Shown here: positions 36,397-46,297 of the stretch, piece after piece
Position numbering within the stretch: the first letter of the stretch is position 1
Layout of the letters: each line of letters begins with the position of its first letter
Source of the DNA: Bacteroidota bacterium
GTDB taxonomy: Bacteria; Bacteroidota; Bacteroidia; B-17B0; Aurantibacillaceae
DNA length: 64,000 bases
Reading direction: 5' to 3'
NCBI GenBank assembly: GCA_016702705.1
Contig: JADJDM010000025.1
Span: 39,210 to 103,209, forward strand
The notes under the pieces: generated by a model
Told to the model about the DNA's origin: nothing
What the model saw: only the letters and a program-made list of their open reading frames with translations
Databases searched by the model: none
Position numbers and translations under genes: made by a program

Positions 36397-37313
36397 TACT
36401 TCGGCGTATAAATAGCCTTTTCCTTCTTATTCTCTTTGTGAGTAATATTGTCCTTTTTATTTTTTATATTCTTAATATCTATATCAGGAACAAATTTCCA
36501 AGTGCCTTTTTTGTAATCAAATGCATCATAGCTAAAATCAGGTCCGTAATATTGGAACTGACCTTCCATAAATGGGTCTTTAGGTGCAAGGTGATCAAAA
36601 ATAATCATGCCTTTTTCCTCGTGGTATTTTAATGACATGGTGATTTCTGTGGAATACTCAAACATAATTCTTCTTGGATTTTTCTTCGGGAATTTAAATT
36701 CATCTTTACCAAAAATGGGGTCGCCATTGTCTTTGAAATAAAGTATATCAATAAACTTACGTTGTGTAAGCTTGTCGTTTCCATCCCAAGCTAGCAGTGT
36801 ATAATAATCTTTGCACTTAATTATTTTGTAATACAACATACCAAACCATTTATCGGGTTCGCCAACGTAGGTTTCTGGATTTTTTACTGTGGCTGATTTA
36901 TCAATCAATTTAAAGTATTCGTACTTTTTTGTTTTAGCATCAAATGTTTGAAGAAAGCCAAAATAAAAGTAAGTGCCGTCTGCTTTATAAATATTCCAAT
37001 TAATAATACGAAACTTATTATCGGGCGACATTAAGCGTGCAATTTGAGTAAGCGAATCGAATGGATATTGAAAAGAAAGCTCGGCAGAAAGCGTTGTATC
37101 TAACAAACCTAAAAACTCTTTATTGTATTTAAATTTTAGGGAATCATTTTTAGTTGCAAAAAGCTTCTTCTGAATAGCTTGCAGTTTAAGCTCTGCCGCT
37201 TGAAAGTATTGTTTATCCTTTTCCGACAATTCAACTTGCGAAAAAACATTAACAAAAAACGAAAGGAAAAATACCAGAACAATGTACCTCATAGGATTCT
37301 TAGTTTTTATCAT
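36396..37313 (-). CDS. exported conserved hypothetical protein
   Basis: A protein of about 305 residues with a signal peptide (M-R-Y-I-V-L-V-F-F-L, cleaved after V-F-S). The mature part is rich in aromatic residues and Lys (W-F-G-M-L-Y-Y-K-I-I, D-P-I-F-G-K-D-E-F). I start at the ATG at 37313; the longest frame uses a TTG that precedes a TATTTTTG -7 element. An ATG seven codons further in is equally possible. I recall similar Bacteroidota secreted proteins but no function. Confidence 0.65.
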   Translation of the reverse strand: MIKTKNPMRYIVLVFFLSFFVNVFSQVELSEKDKQYFQAAELKLQAIQKKLFATKNDSLKFKYNKEFLGLLDTTLSAELSFQYPFDSLTQIARLMSPDNKFRIINWNIYKADGTYFYFGFLQTFDAKTKKYEYFKLIDKSATVKNPETYVGEPDKWFGMLYYKIIKCKDYYTLLAWDGNDKLTQRKFIDILYFKDNGDPIFGKDEFKFPKKNPRRIMFEYSTEITMSLKYHEEKGMIIFDHLAPKDPFMEGQFQYYGPDFSYDAFDYKKGTWKFVPDIDIKNIKNKKDNITHKENKKEKAIYTPK

Positions 37314-37390
37314 AACGTGGTTTATGCAAAAATAGTACAAATACTAAGCCAATAGAAAGATTATATGGTAAAATATGTTAGAAGCAGATC

Positions 37391-38125
37391 TTATCCCTCC
37401 AAAAGCTGGGCAAGCGGAGTCTTTTTAAACTCTGCTGAACTGATGAATTGATGCTTTGTTTTATCCTGAATTAAATAAACAGCATGGGCAAATTCAGTCA
37501 GTATTTCAATATCATGGCTAGATACAAGCACGATTTTATTTTCTTTCTCAGCAATATTTTTAAGCAATGTAAAGAGTTTTCGTTTGGATGAATAATCTAA
37601 AAAGGCAGTTGGTTCATCTAATAACAATACATCTGTTTGCTGCGCCAAAGCACGCGCAATCATTGCCTTTTGAAATTCTCCATCACTTAACTCAGTACAT
37701 TTTTTTCCTTGCAGGTTTTCAATTCCACATAACGAAATACTAGATGCAATTGCAGCCTTGTCTTGCTCACTTAATGAACCAAACAAATTAGTGTGCGGAA
37801 ATCTACCCAATGCAACTAAATCATACACAGTAAAACCGCCAAGGCTTGGCTTTTCGGTTAATACAATGGCAATCTTTTTTGCTAAGTCGATATGAGAAAT
37901 GCTTAGAATATCTTTATCACCCAACATTATTTTCCCTGAAATTGGTTTAAGATTGCCCGCAAGTGTTTTTAATAAGGTGGACTTCCCTACTCCATTATTT
38001 GCAACCAATCCAATTAAATTACCGCTGGCAAAACCTACATTCATGTTTTGCACAACAACTTTTTTTGCATCGTAACCAATGCAAAGCTCGTGTAAACTTA
38101 ATTGTATGTTGTTATCCTTCAACAT
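37391..38125 (-). CDS. ABC transporter ATPase, FecE/BtuD type
   Basis: A protein of 244 residues with Walker A G-V-G-K-S-T, signature motif L-S-D-G-E-F-Q-K (the usual L-S-G-G-E/Q changed at the third residue), Walker B V-L-L-L-D-E-P-T and an H-loop S-S-H-D. It energises the permease encoded upstream, whose frame it overlaps by 14 bases. The complex imports ferric siderophores, haem or cobalamin. Confidence 0.9.
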   Translation of the reverse strand: MLKDNNIQLSLHELCIGYDAKKVVVQNMNVGFASGNLIGLVANNGVGKSTLLKTLAGNLKPISGKIMLGDKDILSISHIDLAKKIAIVLTEKPSLGGFTVYDLVALGRFPHTNLFGSLSEQDKAAIASSISLCGIENLQGKKCTELSDGEFQKAMIARALAQQTDVLLLDEPTAFLDYSSKRKLFTLLKNIAEKENKIVLVSSHDIEILTEFAHAVYLIQDKTKHQFISSAEFKKTPLAQLLEG

Positions 38126-39128
38126 TTCTATTCTTTAATAATAAATACAAAATAACGGGAGCACCAATAAGCGATGTAATTACATTTAATGGCAGCAATA
38201 CACCATTGCCTGGTAATTGACAAATAATATCACACAACAACATAATGCTTGGCCCTAACAACATACTTGCTGGCACAACATAACGATGCAAAGATGTTTT
38301 TAAAAACAACCTACTTAAATGTGGAACAGCAATTCCAATAAAAGCTATTGGTCCGCAAAAGGCTGTAACAACACCTGAAAGAACGCCAGTGATAAGAATG
38401 ATAACAAAGCGAGTTTGTTTTACATTAATCCCTAAACTGCTTGCATAATTCTCGCCAAGCAAAATAACGTCTAGTTTTTTAATTAAGAATAATGTAAGAA
38501 TACAAAGTAAAATGGTAAGCGGGGCAAACAATGCAAGATCAGAAAGTGTTGTGTTTCCAATACTCGCCATGTTCCACATAATAAATCCTTTTAAACTTTC
38601 GGCACTCGAGAAATATTCCAATAATGATTGGAATGCTGCAATCATTTGACCTAACATGATACCTGCAAGTAATAAGCCTGTATTGTTTTTAACTTTTTTA
38701 GCAACTGCCATTACTAAAAACAAAACAGCCAAAGAACCAATTACTGCTGCACTCACAACACCTAAGTCAGCAAAAAAATTGCTCATTTCAAATCCAAAGA
38801 AACCGCTACTTAGCGTAACTAATGCTACTCCTAAGTTTGCACCAGAGTTTACACCTAACACGTACGGGCCAGCCAAAGGATTACGAAACAAGGTTTGCAT
38901 TAAAATTCCACACACCGATAATGCCATACCGGCTAACACTGCAGTAATTGCTTTTGGCAAACGAATTTGCTGCACAATTTGAACACTTGCCTCCGTTCCT
39001 TTTCCCATCAAAGCATTCAAAGCTTCGCTTATCGACATTGAAATGGAACCGAACAAAATATCGAGCACAAAAAGAAGAATAAGGAGTATTCCCAATACAA
39101 TTAAAAGATATGGCTTTGTGTTTTTCAA
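38112..39128 (-). CDS. iron/cobalamin ABC permease, FecCD/BtuC family
   Basis: A permease of 338 residues with about ten helices. It has the family segments R-L-P-K-A-I-T-A-V-L-A-G-M-A-L (57-71), N-P-L-A-G-P-Y-V-L-G-V-N-S-G-A and GPIAFIGIAVPHLSR near 270. It overlaps the binding protein gene by four bases (ATGA) and the ATPase gene by 14, showing tight coupling. Confidence 0.92.
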   Translation of the reverse strand: MKNTKPYLLIVLGILLILLFVLDILFGSISMSISEALNALMGKGTEASVQIVQQIRLPKAITAVLAGMALSVCGILMQTLFRNPLAGPYVLGVNSGANLGVALVTLSSGFFGFEMSNFFADLGVVSAAVIGSLAVLFLVMAVAKKVKNNTGLLLAGIMLGQMIAAFQSLLEYFSSAESLKGFIMWNMASIGNTTLSDLALFAPLTILLCILTLFLIKKLDVILLGENYASSLGINVKQTRFVIILITGVLSGVVTAFCGPIAFIGIAVPHLSRLFLKTSLHRYVVPASMLLGPSIMLLCDIICQLPGNGVLLPLNVITSLIGAPVILYLLLKNRNVEG

Positions 39129-40273
39129 TTTAATTGATGGTAGTAATTAAATGCGTTGCCTATTAATAATTCGGGGTGCAAAATTTTAATCATGTCGTTT
39201 AATATTTTGTCGGGTTCAATTAAACCTGTTTCCCAATAAGCGTTTCCGCCTTTTGGTGTAACTAACAAATCATTATTAAACACCTGTTTATTTTTAAAAG
39301 CTTTAAAATTAGTATAACGATTATCTAATTTCTTAATATCGTTTAATGACTTGCAAAACAATACATTTAACCAATAATCTGCACCTGATGCCTTTTCGTA
39401 CACTTGTTCAAAGGATAAAGGAAGGCTTCCAATTGTTGAATCGTTTGCCCAGCAGTACTGAGCATTTGCATCACTAATTAAAGTTGCCATAAAACTTTTT
39501 CCGCCAGGAACGTACCAAGCATCGTTTAGTTTTAATTCGGTTAATACACTTGGTTTCTCTTTTGCTTGCCCCGCTGCCTCTTTTAAAGCGAGGTAGTTTT
39601 GTTCAGTTAATGTAAACAATGAATCTGCTTCCTTTTCTTTCTCATAAAAACAAGAAATGAATTTAATCCACTCTGCTCTTCCTAAAGGACTTGTTTCTAA
39701 ATGATCCAAACAAAAAACCATGGGAATACCCGCATTAGCAAGCTTTTCTTGTTTATCGCTTTGACTTGTTCCGCTTCCGTAATTAATAATTAAATCGGGA
39801 TGCAAGGCAATAGTTAACTCTTCATTAATGTTTCCTGCAATAGCTAATTGAGAAATAGTTTTTGCTGCAACTCCATCAATTATTTTTTGATTAGAAATGT
39901 AATCTACATTATCAACTGCTTTAATGGATGAAGTTAAATTTAATCGTTCTAAAAATCCAACGTAAAGCGAAGACATTGCAGCCACATTCCTTACAGGTGT
40001 TTTTACATAAACTGCATTTTTAATTGATATGCTTGGCTTAGAAGATTTCTCGTTATAAAGAATATAAGTGTTTACCACAACTCGCTTATTCAACACTTCA
40101 ATCTGTTTGTAAGAGTCAAAATTCTTTATTCTAAAGCCTTCTGCATAGTTAAGCGGAGTAAGTTCCGAAACACTTTTAGTAACAAGTTCAGTTTCATTCT
40201 TACCAGCATCTCCGCAAGAAATAAAAATTGCGAGACAGATAAAAAGAAAAATGAAATTACTTTTTAGGTTCAT
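39125..40273 (-). CDS. ABC transporter substrate-binding lipoprotein (siderophore/B12 type)
   Basis: A protein of 382 residues with lipobox I-F-I-S-C and the two-lobed TroA/BtuF-like fold (V-V-V-N-T, L-H-P-D-L-I-I-N-Y-G, Y-W-L-N-V-L-F). It is a membrane-anchored receptor that hands ligand to the permease downstream. The ligand (iron chelate, haem or cobalamin) cannot be decided; no TonB receptor gene is in the window. Confidence 0.88.
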   Translation of the reverse strand: MNLKSNFIFLFICLAIFISCGDAGKNETELVTKSVSELTPLNYAEGFRIKNFDSYKQIEVLNKRVVVNTYILYNEKSSKPSISIKNAVYVKTPVRNVAAMSSLYVGFLERLNLTSSIKAVDNVDYISNQKIIDGVAAKTISQLAIAGNINEELTIALHPDLIINYGSGTSQSDKQEKLANAGIPMVFCLDHLETSPLGRAEWIKFISCFYEKEKEADSLFTLTEQNYLALKEAAGQAKEKPSVLTELKLNDAWYVPGGKSFMATLISDANAQYCWANDSTIGSLPLSFEQVYEKASGADYWLNVLFCKSLNDIKKLDNRYTNFKAFKNKQVFNNDLLVTPKGGNAYWETGLIEPDKILNDMIKILHPELLIGNAFNYYHQLN

Positions 40274-40972
40274 TAGTAATAGTAGTAGTTGAAGGCACTG
40301 TAGTTTTTTGAGCAGGCACAGCAGTATTTTGTGTAGGTTTTGCCGTAACTGGAGGCGGAGTCTTAAACGGTTTATCGCTTACCGACACTTCGCAACGCGT
40401 TACAATTTCTCTGTATCTCACTTCCATTTCGCATGTTGAAGGCTGAATGTAAATATGTTTCATGGTGCTATCTGGCATCATAAACTCAAAATCGGTTGCC
40501 ATTGTTTTAGGTCCTTCAAAAATGAATGGCTCAGTCAAATACTCAGCAATATCAATATCTTTAATGTGAACCTTTTTATTAAAAATGAAAGTATAAATCT
40601 CAAAAACAGCTTTGGTAATCTTTACCTGAATCTCATTTTTCTTCTCATCATAAGTTATCTTAATAATACCTGGAACCTTGGTAGTGTATTCAAACGGTCC
40701 CACTTCTACTTTTGCATCGCAATAAAATCGAGAGCTATCCTTACGTATTTCCATTCTTGGGTTAATTACTGTCCAATGGTATTTGCCTTTTATAAGCATA
40801 ACCTCATACTCGTTGGTTCCTTTGATAACACCAATTGCTCCAAAACTTTGTTTAAGGTTTCCTCGTGCAATATGGCTGTAAAGTCATTTACTGGAATTTT
40901 CTTTTGTGCTTCAGAAGTTAAAAAAGCAAAAATTAAACTAAGCGTAATAATAGTATTCTTAAACAATCTCAT
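40257..40972 (-). CDS. exported DUF4468-like protein, one frameshift
   Basis: Two frames join after one T is restored in the T-run near 40848. The signal peptide (MRLFKNTIITLSLIFAFLT) and I-P-V-N-D-F-T-A-I-L then continue into A-I-G-V-I-K-G-T-N-E-Y-E-V-M-L-I-K-G-K-Y-H-W. The full protein has about 238 residues and a Pro/Thr-rich C-terminus. It resembles a Bacteroidota periplasmic beta-rich family; the DUF4468 link is a guess. It overlaps the binding-protein gene by 17 bases, so it is the first gene of the importer operon, which is unusual. Confidence 0.7.
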
Positions 40973-41065
40973 TTTCTCTTACATTTGTCGGATTATAAGT
41001 TTCAAATATACCAATACTATACCATAAACTTTGGTAATTGAAACGATTTTTTATTAAAATTTATT

Positions 41066-42329
41066 ATGCGAAGTATTGTTGGCCCCATCATTATATTTAC
41101 CCTTTTTGCATTAGCCGATTGGTACTTTTTTCAGGCAGTTAAAACAATCATTAAGGACTCTAGTCCACAAAAACAAACGATTATTAAATACGTTTATTGG
41201 AGTACAACTATTTACACGATAACTGTATTTATCTTAATGATGTCTTTCACATCATTAAGAACTAACAGAACTTTCACTACTTATTTTGGTTCACTAGCAT
41301 TTATTTTTGGAGTAGTTAAAATATTAGGTTCTGTATTTCTATTAGTTGAAGACATCATCAGAGCTTTCCGTTATTTAATTGAATTTATTCGATCCAAAAC
41401 TTCGGGTGGACCAGAAAACGGTTCAGAAACTGTTAGAATAAGTCGTTTAAAGTTTTTTAGTTATGTATCATTAACCTTTGCTGCTATTCCGTTTGTTTCT
41501 TTAGTATACGGAATTTTTAAAGGTGCTTATCGTTACACTATTCATCGTTCAACAGTAAAATCTCCAAAATTACCTTCTGCATTTGATGGATTAAAAATTG
41601 TTTATATTTCCGATATTCACGTTGGAAGTTTTATTGATACATCGGTTTTAGAAAAAGCATTCAGCATTATTGCGAGCGAAAAGCCAGACATCGTTTTCTT
41701 TACTGGTGATTTGGTAAACAACAAGTACACAGAGGCAGATGGCTTTATTGATACCTTCAAAAAGCTTACTGCGCCAATGGGTGTGTATTCTATTTTCGGT
41801 AATCATGATTATGGCGATTATATTCCTTGGGACAGCCAAACCGAAAAAGCGGAAGCATTAGAAAAACTTAAAGACGTTCATAAACAATCAGGTTGGAGAT
41901 TATTGCTTGATGAATTTGTTGAATTAGAAAAAGGCGGAGAAAAAATTGCCATTCTAGGAATTCAAAACTGGGGAGCTAAAGGCTTTGCAAAATATGGCGA
42001 TTTATCAAAAGCATACAAAGGTTCTGAAGCTTATCCATACAAAATATTGTTATCGCATGACCCTTCGCATTGGGATCATGAAGTAAGTCAAAATCCTAAA
42101 TTCAAGGATATCGACTTAACCTTAAGCGGACACTCACGGCTTCCAGTTTGGTATTGAAATTCCAGGTTTTAAATGGAGTCCTTCAAAATACATTTACCCA
42201 CACTGGGCAGGTTTGTATCAAGATGGTGAGCAATACTTGTATGTAAACAGAGGGCTTGGTTTCCTAGGTTATCCAGGCCGTGTTGGTATTTGGCCAGAGA
42301 TTACTGTTCTAGAACTTAAGAAGGCTTAA
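41066..42329 (+). CDS. membrane metallophosphoesterase, one frameshift
   Basis: A protein of about 421 residues. Four N-terminal helices (1-165) are followed by a calcineurin-like phosphoesterase domain: Y-I-S-D-I-H-V-G-S-F, F-T-G-D-L-V-N-N and G-N-H-D-Y-G-D. The final G-H-T-H metal motif is broken. Near 42131 the DNA lacks an AC dinucleotide, and restoring it gives G-H-T-H-G-F-Q-F-G-I-E-I and an end L-E-L-K-K-A at 42329. The family is related to YkuE, with an active site probably facing the periplasm. The break is likely a sequencing error in a short CA repeat. Confidence 0.88.
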
Positions 42330-42415
42330 TTCAGCCCAATTTATCTTAATAATTCTTCTTGTTTAGGCATTTCATTATCTGCCTAGAAACCTTAACTTTA
42401 CGCAAAATTACGATT

Positions 42416-43708
42416 ATGCGCTACAATACTATTGACAAACAACTTTACATAGAAAACCGCAAGAATTTTGTTAAACACCTTAAACCGGGTTCACTTGCTG
42501 TTTTTACATCGAACGATATTTTACCAACCAATGCAGATGGTGCAATGGGCTTCCGTCAAAATGCGGATTTGTTATATTTAACAGGCATCGACCAAGAAGA
42601 TACCATGTTGATTCTTTTTCCTGATGTAAAAGACGGGAAACATAAAGAGGTTCTTTTTATTAAAGAAACTAGTGAGTTAATTGCTATTTGGGAAGGCGCT
42701 AAGTTTACCAAACAACAAGCAAAAGACATTACTGGTATAGATAATATTTATTGGACTTCTGAGTTCGAGAAAATCCTTAAAACACTTGTGTTCCAAGCAG
42801 AGTTTATTTATTTAAATGCAAACGAACACACACGCAGATACATTGATACCGAAACGCAAGAGAATCGTTTAGCAAAATGGTTAAAAGAAAAATTCCCTTT
42901 GCATAAAATTGAGCGCTCTGCTCCTATCATGCACCGCATACGTTCGGTAAAAAATAAAATTGAAGTTGAATTAATTCAACATGCTTGTAATATTACCGAG
43001 AAAGGTTTCCGTCGCTTATTAGGTTTTGTGAAACCAGGTGTGGAAGAATTTGAAATTGAAGCTGAATTATTACACGAGTTTGTGCGCAACAGAAGTCGTG
43101 GTTTTGCTTACGGACCAATCATTGCAGCAGGTGGAAACTCTTGCGTATTGCATTATGTAGAAAACGACAAACCTTGCAAAGATGGCGACATTATTTTGTT
43201 AGACGTTGCTGCTGAATACGCAAACTACGCAAGCGATTTAACACGTGTATTGCCAATCAATGGTAAGTTTACTCCTCGTCAAAAAGAAGTTTACAATGCC
43301 GTGTTACACGTTATGAAACAGGCTACTGCTATGCTAACTGTTGGACAAACATTCGATAATTACAACAAAGCAGTTGGTGAATTAATGACTGAGCAATTAA
43401 TGAAATTAGGTTTATTAAAAGCCGAAGACGTTAAAAACCAAAACCCAGCTTGGCCTGCTTACAAAAAGTATTTTATGCATGGTACTTCACATTTCTTAGG
43501 ATTAGATGTGCATGATGTTGGTTTCTTTTATGAGCCAATGCAAGCAGGCAATGTGTTTACTTGCGAGCCAGGTATCTACATTCCAGAAGAAAACATTGGT
43601 ATTCGTTTAGAGAACAATATTTTAGTTACAGCTAATGGACCAGATGATTTAATGAAAAACATCCCATTAGAAGCTGAAGAGATTGAAGAATTAATGAACG
43701 CAAAATAA
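42416..43708 (+). CDS. pepP: Xaa-Pro aminopeptidase (aminopeptidase P family)
   Basis: A protein of 430 residues from the ATG at 42416, with an N-terminal creatinase-like domain and a pita-bread catalytic domain. Dinuclear metal ligands are present: D-V-A-A-E-Y and S-D-L-T-R-V, H in G-T-S-H-F-L-G-L-D-V-H-D-V, and Glu in C-E-P-G-I-Y and R-L-E-N-N. It removes N-terminal residues next to proline. I prefer this ATG to the frame extension upstream because a -7-like TAACTTTA lies between them. Confidence 0.9.
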   Translation: MRYNTIDKQLYIENRKNFVKHLKPGSLAVFTSNDILPTNADGAMGFRQNADLLYLTGIDQEDTMLILFPDVKDGKHKEVLFIKETSELIAIWEGAKFTKQQAKDITGIDNIYWTSEFEKILKTLVFQAEFIYLNANEHTRRYIDTETQENRLAKWLKEKFPLHKIERSAPIMHRIRSVKNKIEVELIQHACNITEKGFRRLLGFVKPGVEEFEIEAELLHEFVRNRSRGFAYGPIIAAGGNSCVLHYVENDKPCKDGDIILLDVAAEYANYASDLTRVLPINGKFTPRQKEVYNAVLHVMKQATAMLTVGQTFDNYNKAVGELMTEQLMKLGLLKAEDVKNQNPAWPAYKKYFMHGTSHFLGLDVHDVGFFYEPMQAGNVFTCEPGIYIPEENIGIRLENNILVTANGPDDLMKNIPLEAEEIEELMNAK

Positions 43709-43711
43709 TAC

Positions 43712-44578
43712 ATGCTTTATTTAATACTAAGCATTCTTTGTAATGTTCTTCTTCTTGTTGTAATTAAATCCTTTGATAAATTCAAAGTTCCTACCATACA
43801 AGGCATTGTAGTCAACTACTTTGTTGCAGGAACTACTGCCCTATTTTTTGTTGGACAGGATTTTACCATTAACGAAGTAATGCATGCCGATTACTTTCCT
43901 GTAAGTTTAATTTTAGGTGCATTGTTTATTGCCATATTTTATTTGATTTCACTAACAGCACAAAAAATAAACATTGCCGTTGCATCGGTTGCTAATAAAA
44001 TGAGTGTTGTAATGCCAGTAATTGCAGCCTTTATATTGTATAACGATAAAGTAACTACTCTTAAAATTATTGCAATAGTTTTAGCACTTGCATCTGTTTA
44101 CTTAACTACAAAAACCGAAAACAAAGGAGGCAAGGCAAATAAATCACTTTTGTTTTTACCTGTTTTAGTTTTTATTGGAAGTGGTATAATTGACACCTTG
44201 GTTAACTACACCAACAAAAAATTAATTCATTCACCAAAGGATGACGCCTTATTTACAGGCTTTGGTTTTTACATTGCAGGATGCATAGGAGTCCTTATCT
44301 TAACTTACATCGTAATAGTAAAAAAAGAAAAACTAGTATTTAGAAGTTTAATTGGCGGACTTGCATTAGGAATCCCAAATTTCTTAAGCATTTACTTTAT
44401 CCTAAAAGCCTTAAGCAGCGGGGCAATGGAAAGCTCACAGCTTTACCCTGTTGCCAACGTATTTATTGTAATCCTTTCTGCTCTTGCAGGCGTTGTGTTG
44501 TTTAAAGACAAGTTGAGTAAATTAAATGCAATTGGGATTTTGTTATCCGTAGTGGCAATTGCGCTTATAATGATTTGA
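43712..44578 (+). CDS. EamA/DMT family transporter
   Basis: A protein of 288 residues with ten predicted helices arranged as two repeats of five, N-terminal M-L-Y-L-I-L-S-I-L and C-terminal G-I-L-L-S-V-V-A-I-A-L-I-M-I. This is a drug/metabolite exporter type with unknown substrate. It begins three bases after pepP and is probably in the same transcript. Confidence 0.85.
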   Translation: MLYLILSILCNVLLLVVIKSFDKFKVPTIQGIVVNYFVAGTTALFFVGQDFTINEVMHADYFPVSLILGALFIAIFYLISLTAQKINIAVASVANKMSVVMPVIAAFILYNDKVTTLKIIAIVLALASVYLTTKTENKGGKANKSLLFLPVLVFIGSGIIDTLVNYTNKKLIHSPKDDALFTGFGFYIAGCIGVLILTYIVIVKKEKLVFRSLIGGLALGIPNFLSIYFILKALSSGAMESSQLYPVANVFIVILSALAGVVLFKDKLSKLNAIGILLSVVAIALIMI

Positions 44579-44690
44579 AAATTTGAAAATGTGCCAATTT
44601 GAAAATGAAAAATTTCACCATGAAAAATAATTTCGAACCAAACCAATTAACCACATTATCAAATTTCCAAATTACCAAATTTTCAAATTA
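44577..44690. repeat. AT-rich dispersed repeat, inverted pair
   Basis: The left half reads TGAAAATTTGAAAATG and the right half ACATTATCAAATTTCC then ACCAAATTTTCAAATT, roughly inverted. The right half matches units at 53084-53122 and 55115-55152. It fills the whole gap between the EamA gene and the YigZ gene. Confidence 0.7.
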
Positions 44691-44691
44691 A

Positions 44692-45306
44692 ATGCTCTTC
44701 TCCGATTCATACCACACCATCGAAAAACCAGTCGAAGGAATATTCCGCGACAGGGGCAGTAAGTTTATTGGCTTCGCCTACCCTGTTACTAAGGAATCTG
44801 AAATAAAGGACATCATTTTAAAATTAAAGAAAGAACATACTGGCGCAAATCATCATTGTTATGCTTATCGTTTGGGGGCTGATAAACAAAATTACCGTGC
44901 TAATGATGATGGCGAGCCTGCAGGCACAGCGGGAAAACCAATACTGGGGCAAATACAAAGTAAAGACCTAACAAACATTCTTATTGTTGTTGTGCGTTAT
45001 TTTGCCGGAACATTATTGGGAGTGCCAGGATTGATTAACGCTTATAAAAACGGGGCAATTGAAGCATTATACAATGCAACCATTATAGAAACGCATATTA
45101 TGTACTTTTATAAGGTGAGTTTTTCCTTTGAAAGAATGAACGATATTATGCGTATTTTAAAGGAAAATAGTTGTAAAATTGTAAAGCAGGATTTTGCCGA
45201 AGATTGCTCCATTGAGTTCTCGGTAAAGAAAAGCGGCTCCGAAAAACTAGAACAACAACTGACTAAGATTTTTGATATTAAATACACATTTTTAAACGCA
45301 AATTAA
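44692..45306 (+). CDS. yigZ: YigZ/IMPACT family protein
   Basis: A protein of 204 residues. The IMPACT domain is seen in R-G-S-K-F-I-G-F-A, H-H-C-Y-A-Y-R, NDDGEPAGTAGKPILGQI and VVRYFAGTLLGVPGLI, followed by a smaller C-terminal domain. Family members bind ribosomes or GCN1-type factors in eukaryotes; the bacterial role is uncertain. It lies five bases upstream of the M42-like peptidase gene. Confidence 0.9.
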   Translation: MLFSDSYHTIEKPVEGIFRDRGSKFIGFAYPVTKESEIKDIILKLKKEHTGANHHCYAYRLGADKQNYRANDDGEPAGTAGKPILGQIQSKDLTNILIVVVRYFAGTLLGVPGLINAYKNGAIEALYNATIIETHIMYFYKVSFSFERMNDIMRILKENSCKIVKQDFAEDCSIEFSVKKSGSEKLEQQLTKIFDIKYTFLNAN

Positions 45307-45311
45307 ATAGC

Positions 45312-46250
45312 ATGAACTTAAATTTCGAATTACTAAAAACCATGTGTGCTATACACGCACCATCTGGAAACGAAGTAGCAATGAAAGAATTTCTTTTAGA
45401 CTACATTAAAAAAGAAAAGAAAAACTGGAAACACAAAGTAAAAGTTTACGAAGGCAAGCAATTTCAAGATTGTATCGTATTGGTGTTTGGTAAGCCACGT
45501 GCAGCTATTTTCGCGCATATTGATAGCATTGGTTATACCGTGCGTTACGGAAAACAATTGGTTAAAATAGGCGGACCTGTTTTCGATAATGGAATTAAAC
45601 TCGTTGGAGAAGACAGCCAGGGAAAAGCAGAAGTAACATTAAAAATTGAGAAAGATAAAAAACACCATTTCGAAAAACCAACTTACGTTTACAAACGTGA
45701 TTTAGAAACTGGTACCGAACTTACATACAAACCAAACTGGCGCGAGGATAAAAACTACGTGCAATGCTGTTATATGGATAACCGCCTTGGTGTATTTAAT
45801 GCATTAAAAGTGGCAGAAACATTAAAGGATGGAGTTATTGTATTTAGCTGTTGGGAAGAGCATGGCGGAGGAAGTGTTTCATACATTCAAAAGTTTTTGC
45901 AAGAGAAATACAATGTATCGCAAGCATTGATTTCGGATATTACTTGGATAACAGAAGGTGTAAAAGCGGGGCATGGTGTGGCAATTAGTATGCGCGATAG
46001 TTTAGTGCCAAGAAGAAGTTACATCAATAAAATCATCACGATTGCGAAGAATTTCGACGTTAAATACCAATTAGAAGTGGAAGGAAGTGGCGGAAGCGAC
46101 GCGAAAGAGCTGCAAATGGCGGAATATCCTTGGGATTGGTGCTTTATTGGCGCACCAGAAGATTTCGTACATTCGCCTGACGAAAAAGTACACAAACAAG
46201 ACATTGAAAATATGATTGTTTTGTACCAAATTCTAATGAAAGAACTATAA
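45312..46250 (+). CDS. M42/M20-type aminopeptidase
   Basis: A protein of 312 residues with the dinuclear-zinc peptidase layout: A-P-S-G-N-E near 16, F-A-H-I-D-S-I-G near 67, M-D-N-R-L-G-V near 160, W-E-E-H-G-G-G near 185 and D-F-V-H-S-P-D-E near 290. It is likely a cytoplasmic glutamyl- or leucyl-type aminopeptidase. It is co-directional with yigZ. Confidence 0.82.
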   Translation: MNLNFELLKTMCAIHAPSGNEVAMKEFLLDYIKKEKKNWKHKVKVYEGKQFQDCIVLVFGKPRAAIFAHIDSIGYTVRYGKQLVKIGGPVFDNGIKLVGEDSQGKAEVTLKIEKDKKHHFEKPTYVYKRDLETGTELTYKPNWREDKNYVQCCYMDNRLGVFNALKVAETLKDGVIVFSCWEEHGGGSVSYIQKFLQEKYNVSQALISDITWITEGVKAGHGVAISMRDSLVPRRSYINKIITIAKNFDVKYQLEVEGSGGSDAKELQMAEYPWDWCFIGAPEDFVHSPDEKVHKQDIENMIVLYQILMKEL

Positions 46251-46254
46251 CACG

Positions 46255-46297
46255 ATTGTTGGTGACAACCTGCCTGCGGCAGACAAGCACCAACAAT
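46255..46297. repeat. nested hairpin over the rlmL-like start
   Basis: Ten-base arms ATTGTTGGTG and CACCAACAAT enclose an inner CTGCC-TGC-GGCAG hairpin. The right arm includes the first two bases of the ATG at 46296. It could act as a terminator, a translation-controlling structure or a dispersed repeat (compare 31357-31386). Confidence 0.7.

Noticed and set aside
44577..44690. Terminator between the EamA and YigZ genes
   Set aside because: The inverted AT-rich halves lack GC pairs and a defined loop, and the right half matches dispersed repeats elsewhere.
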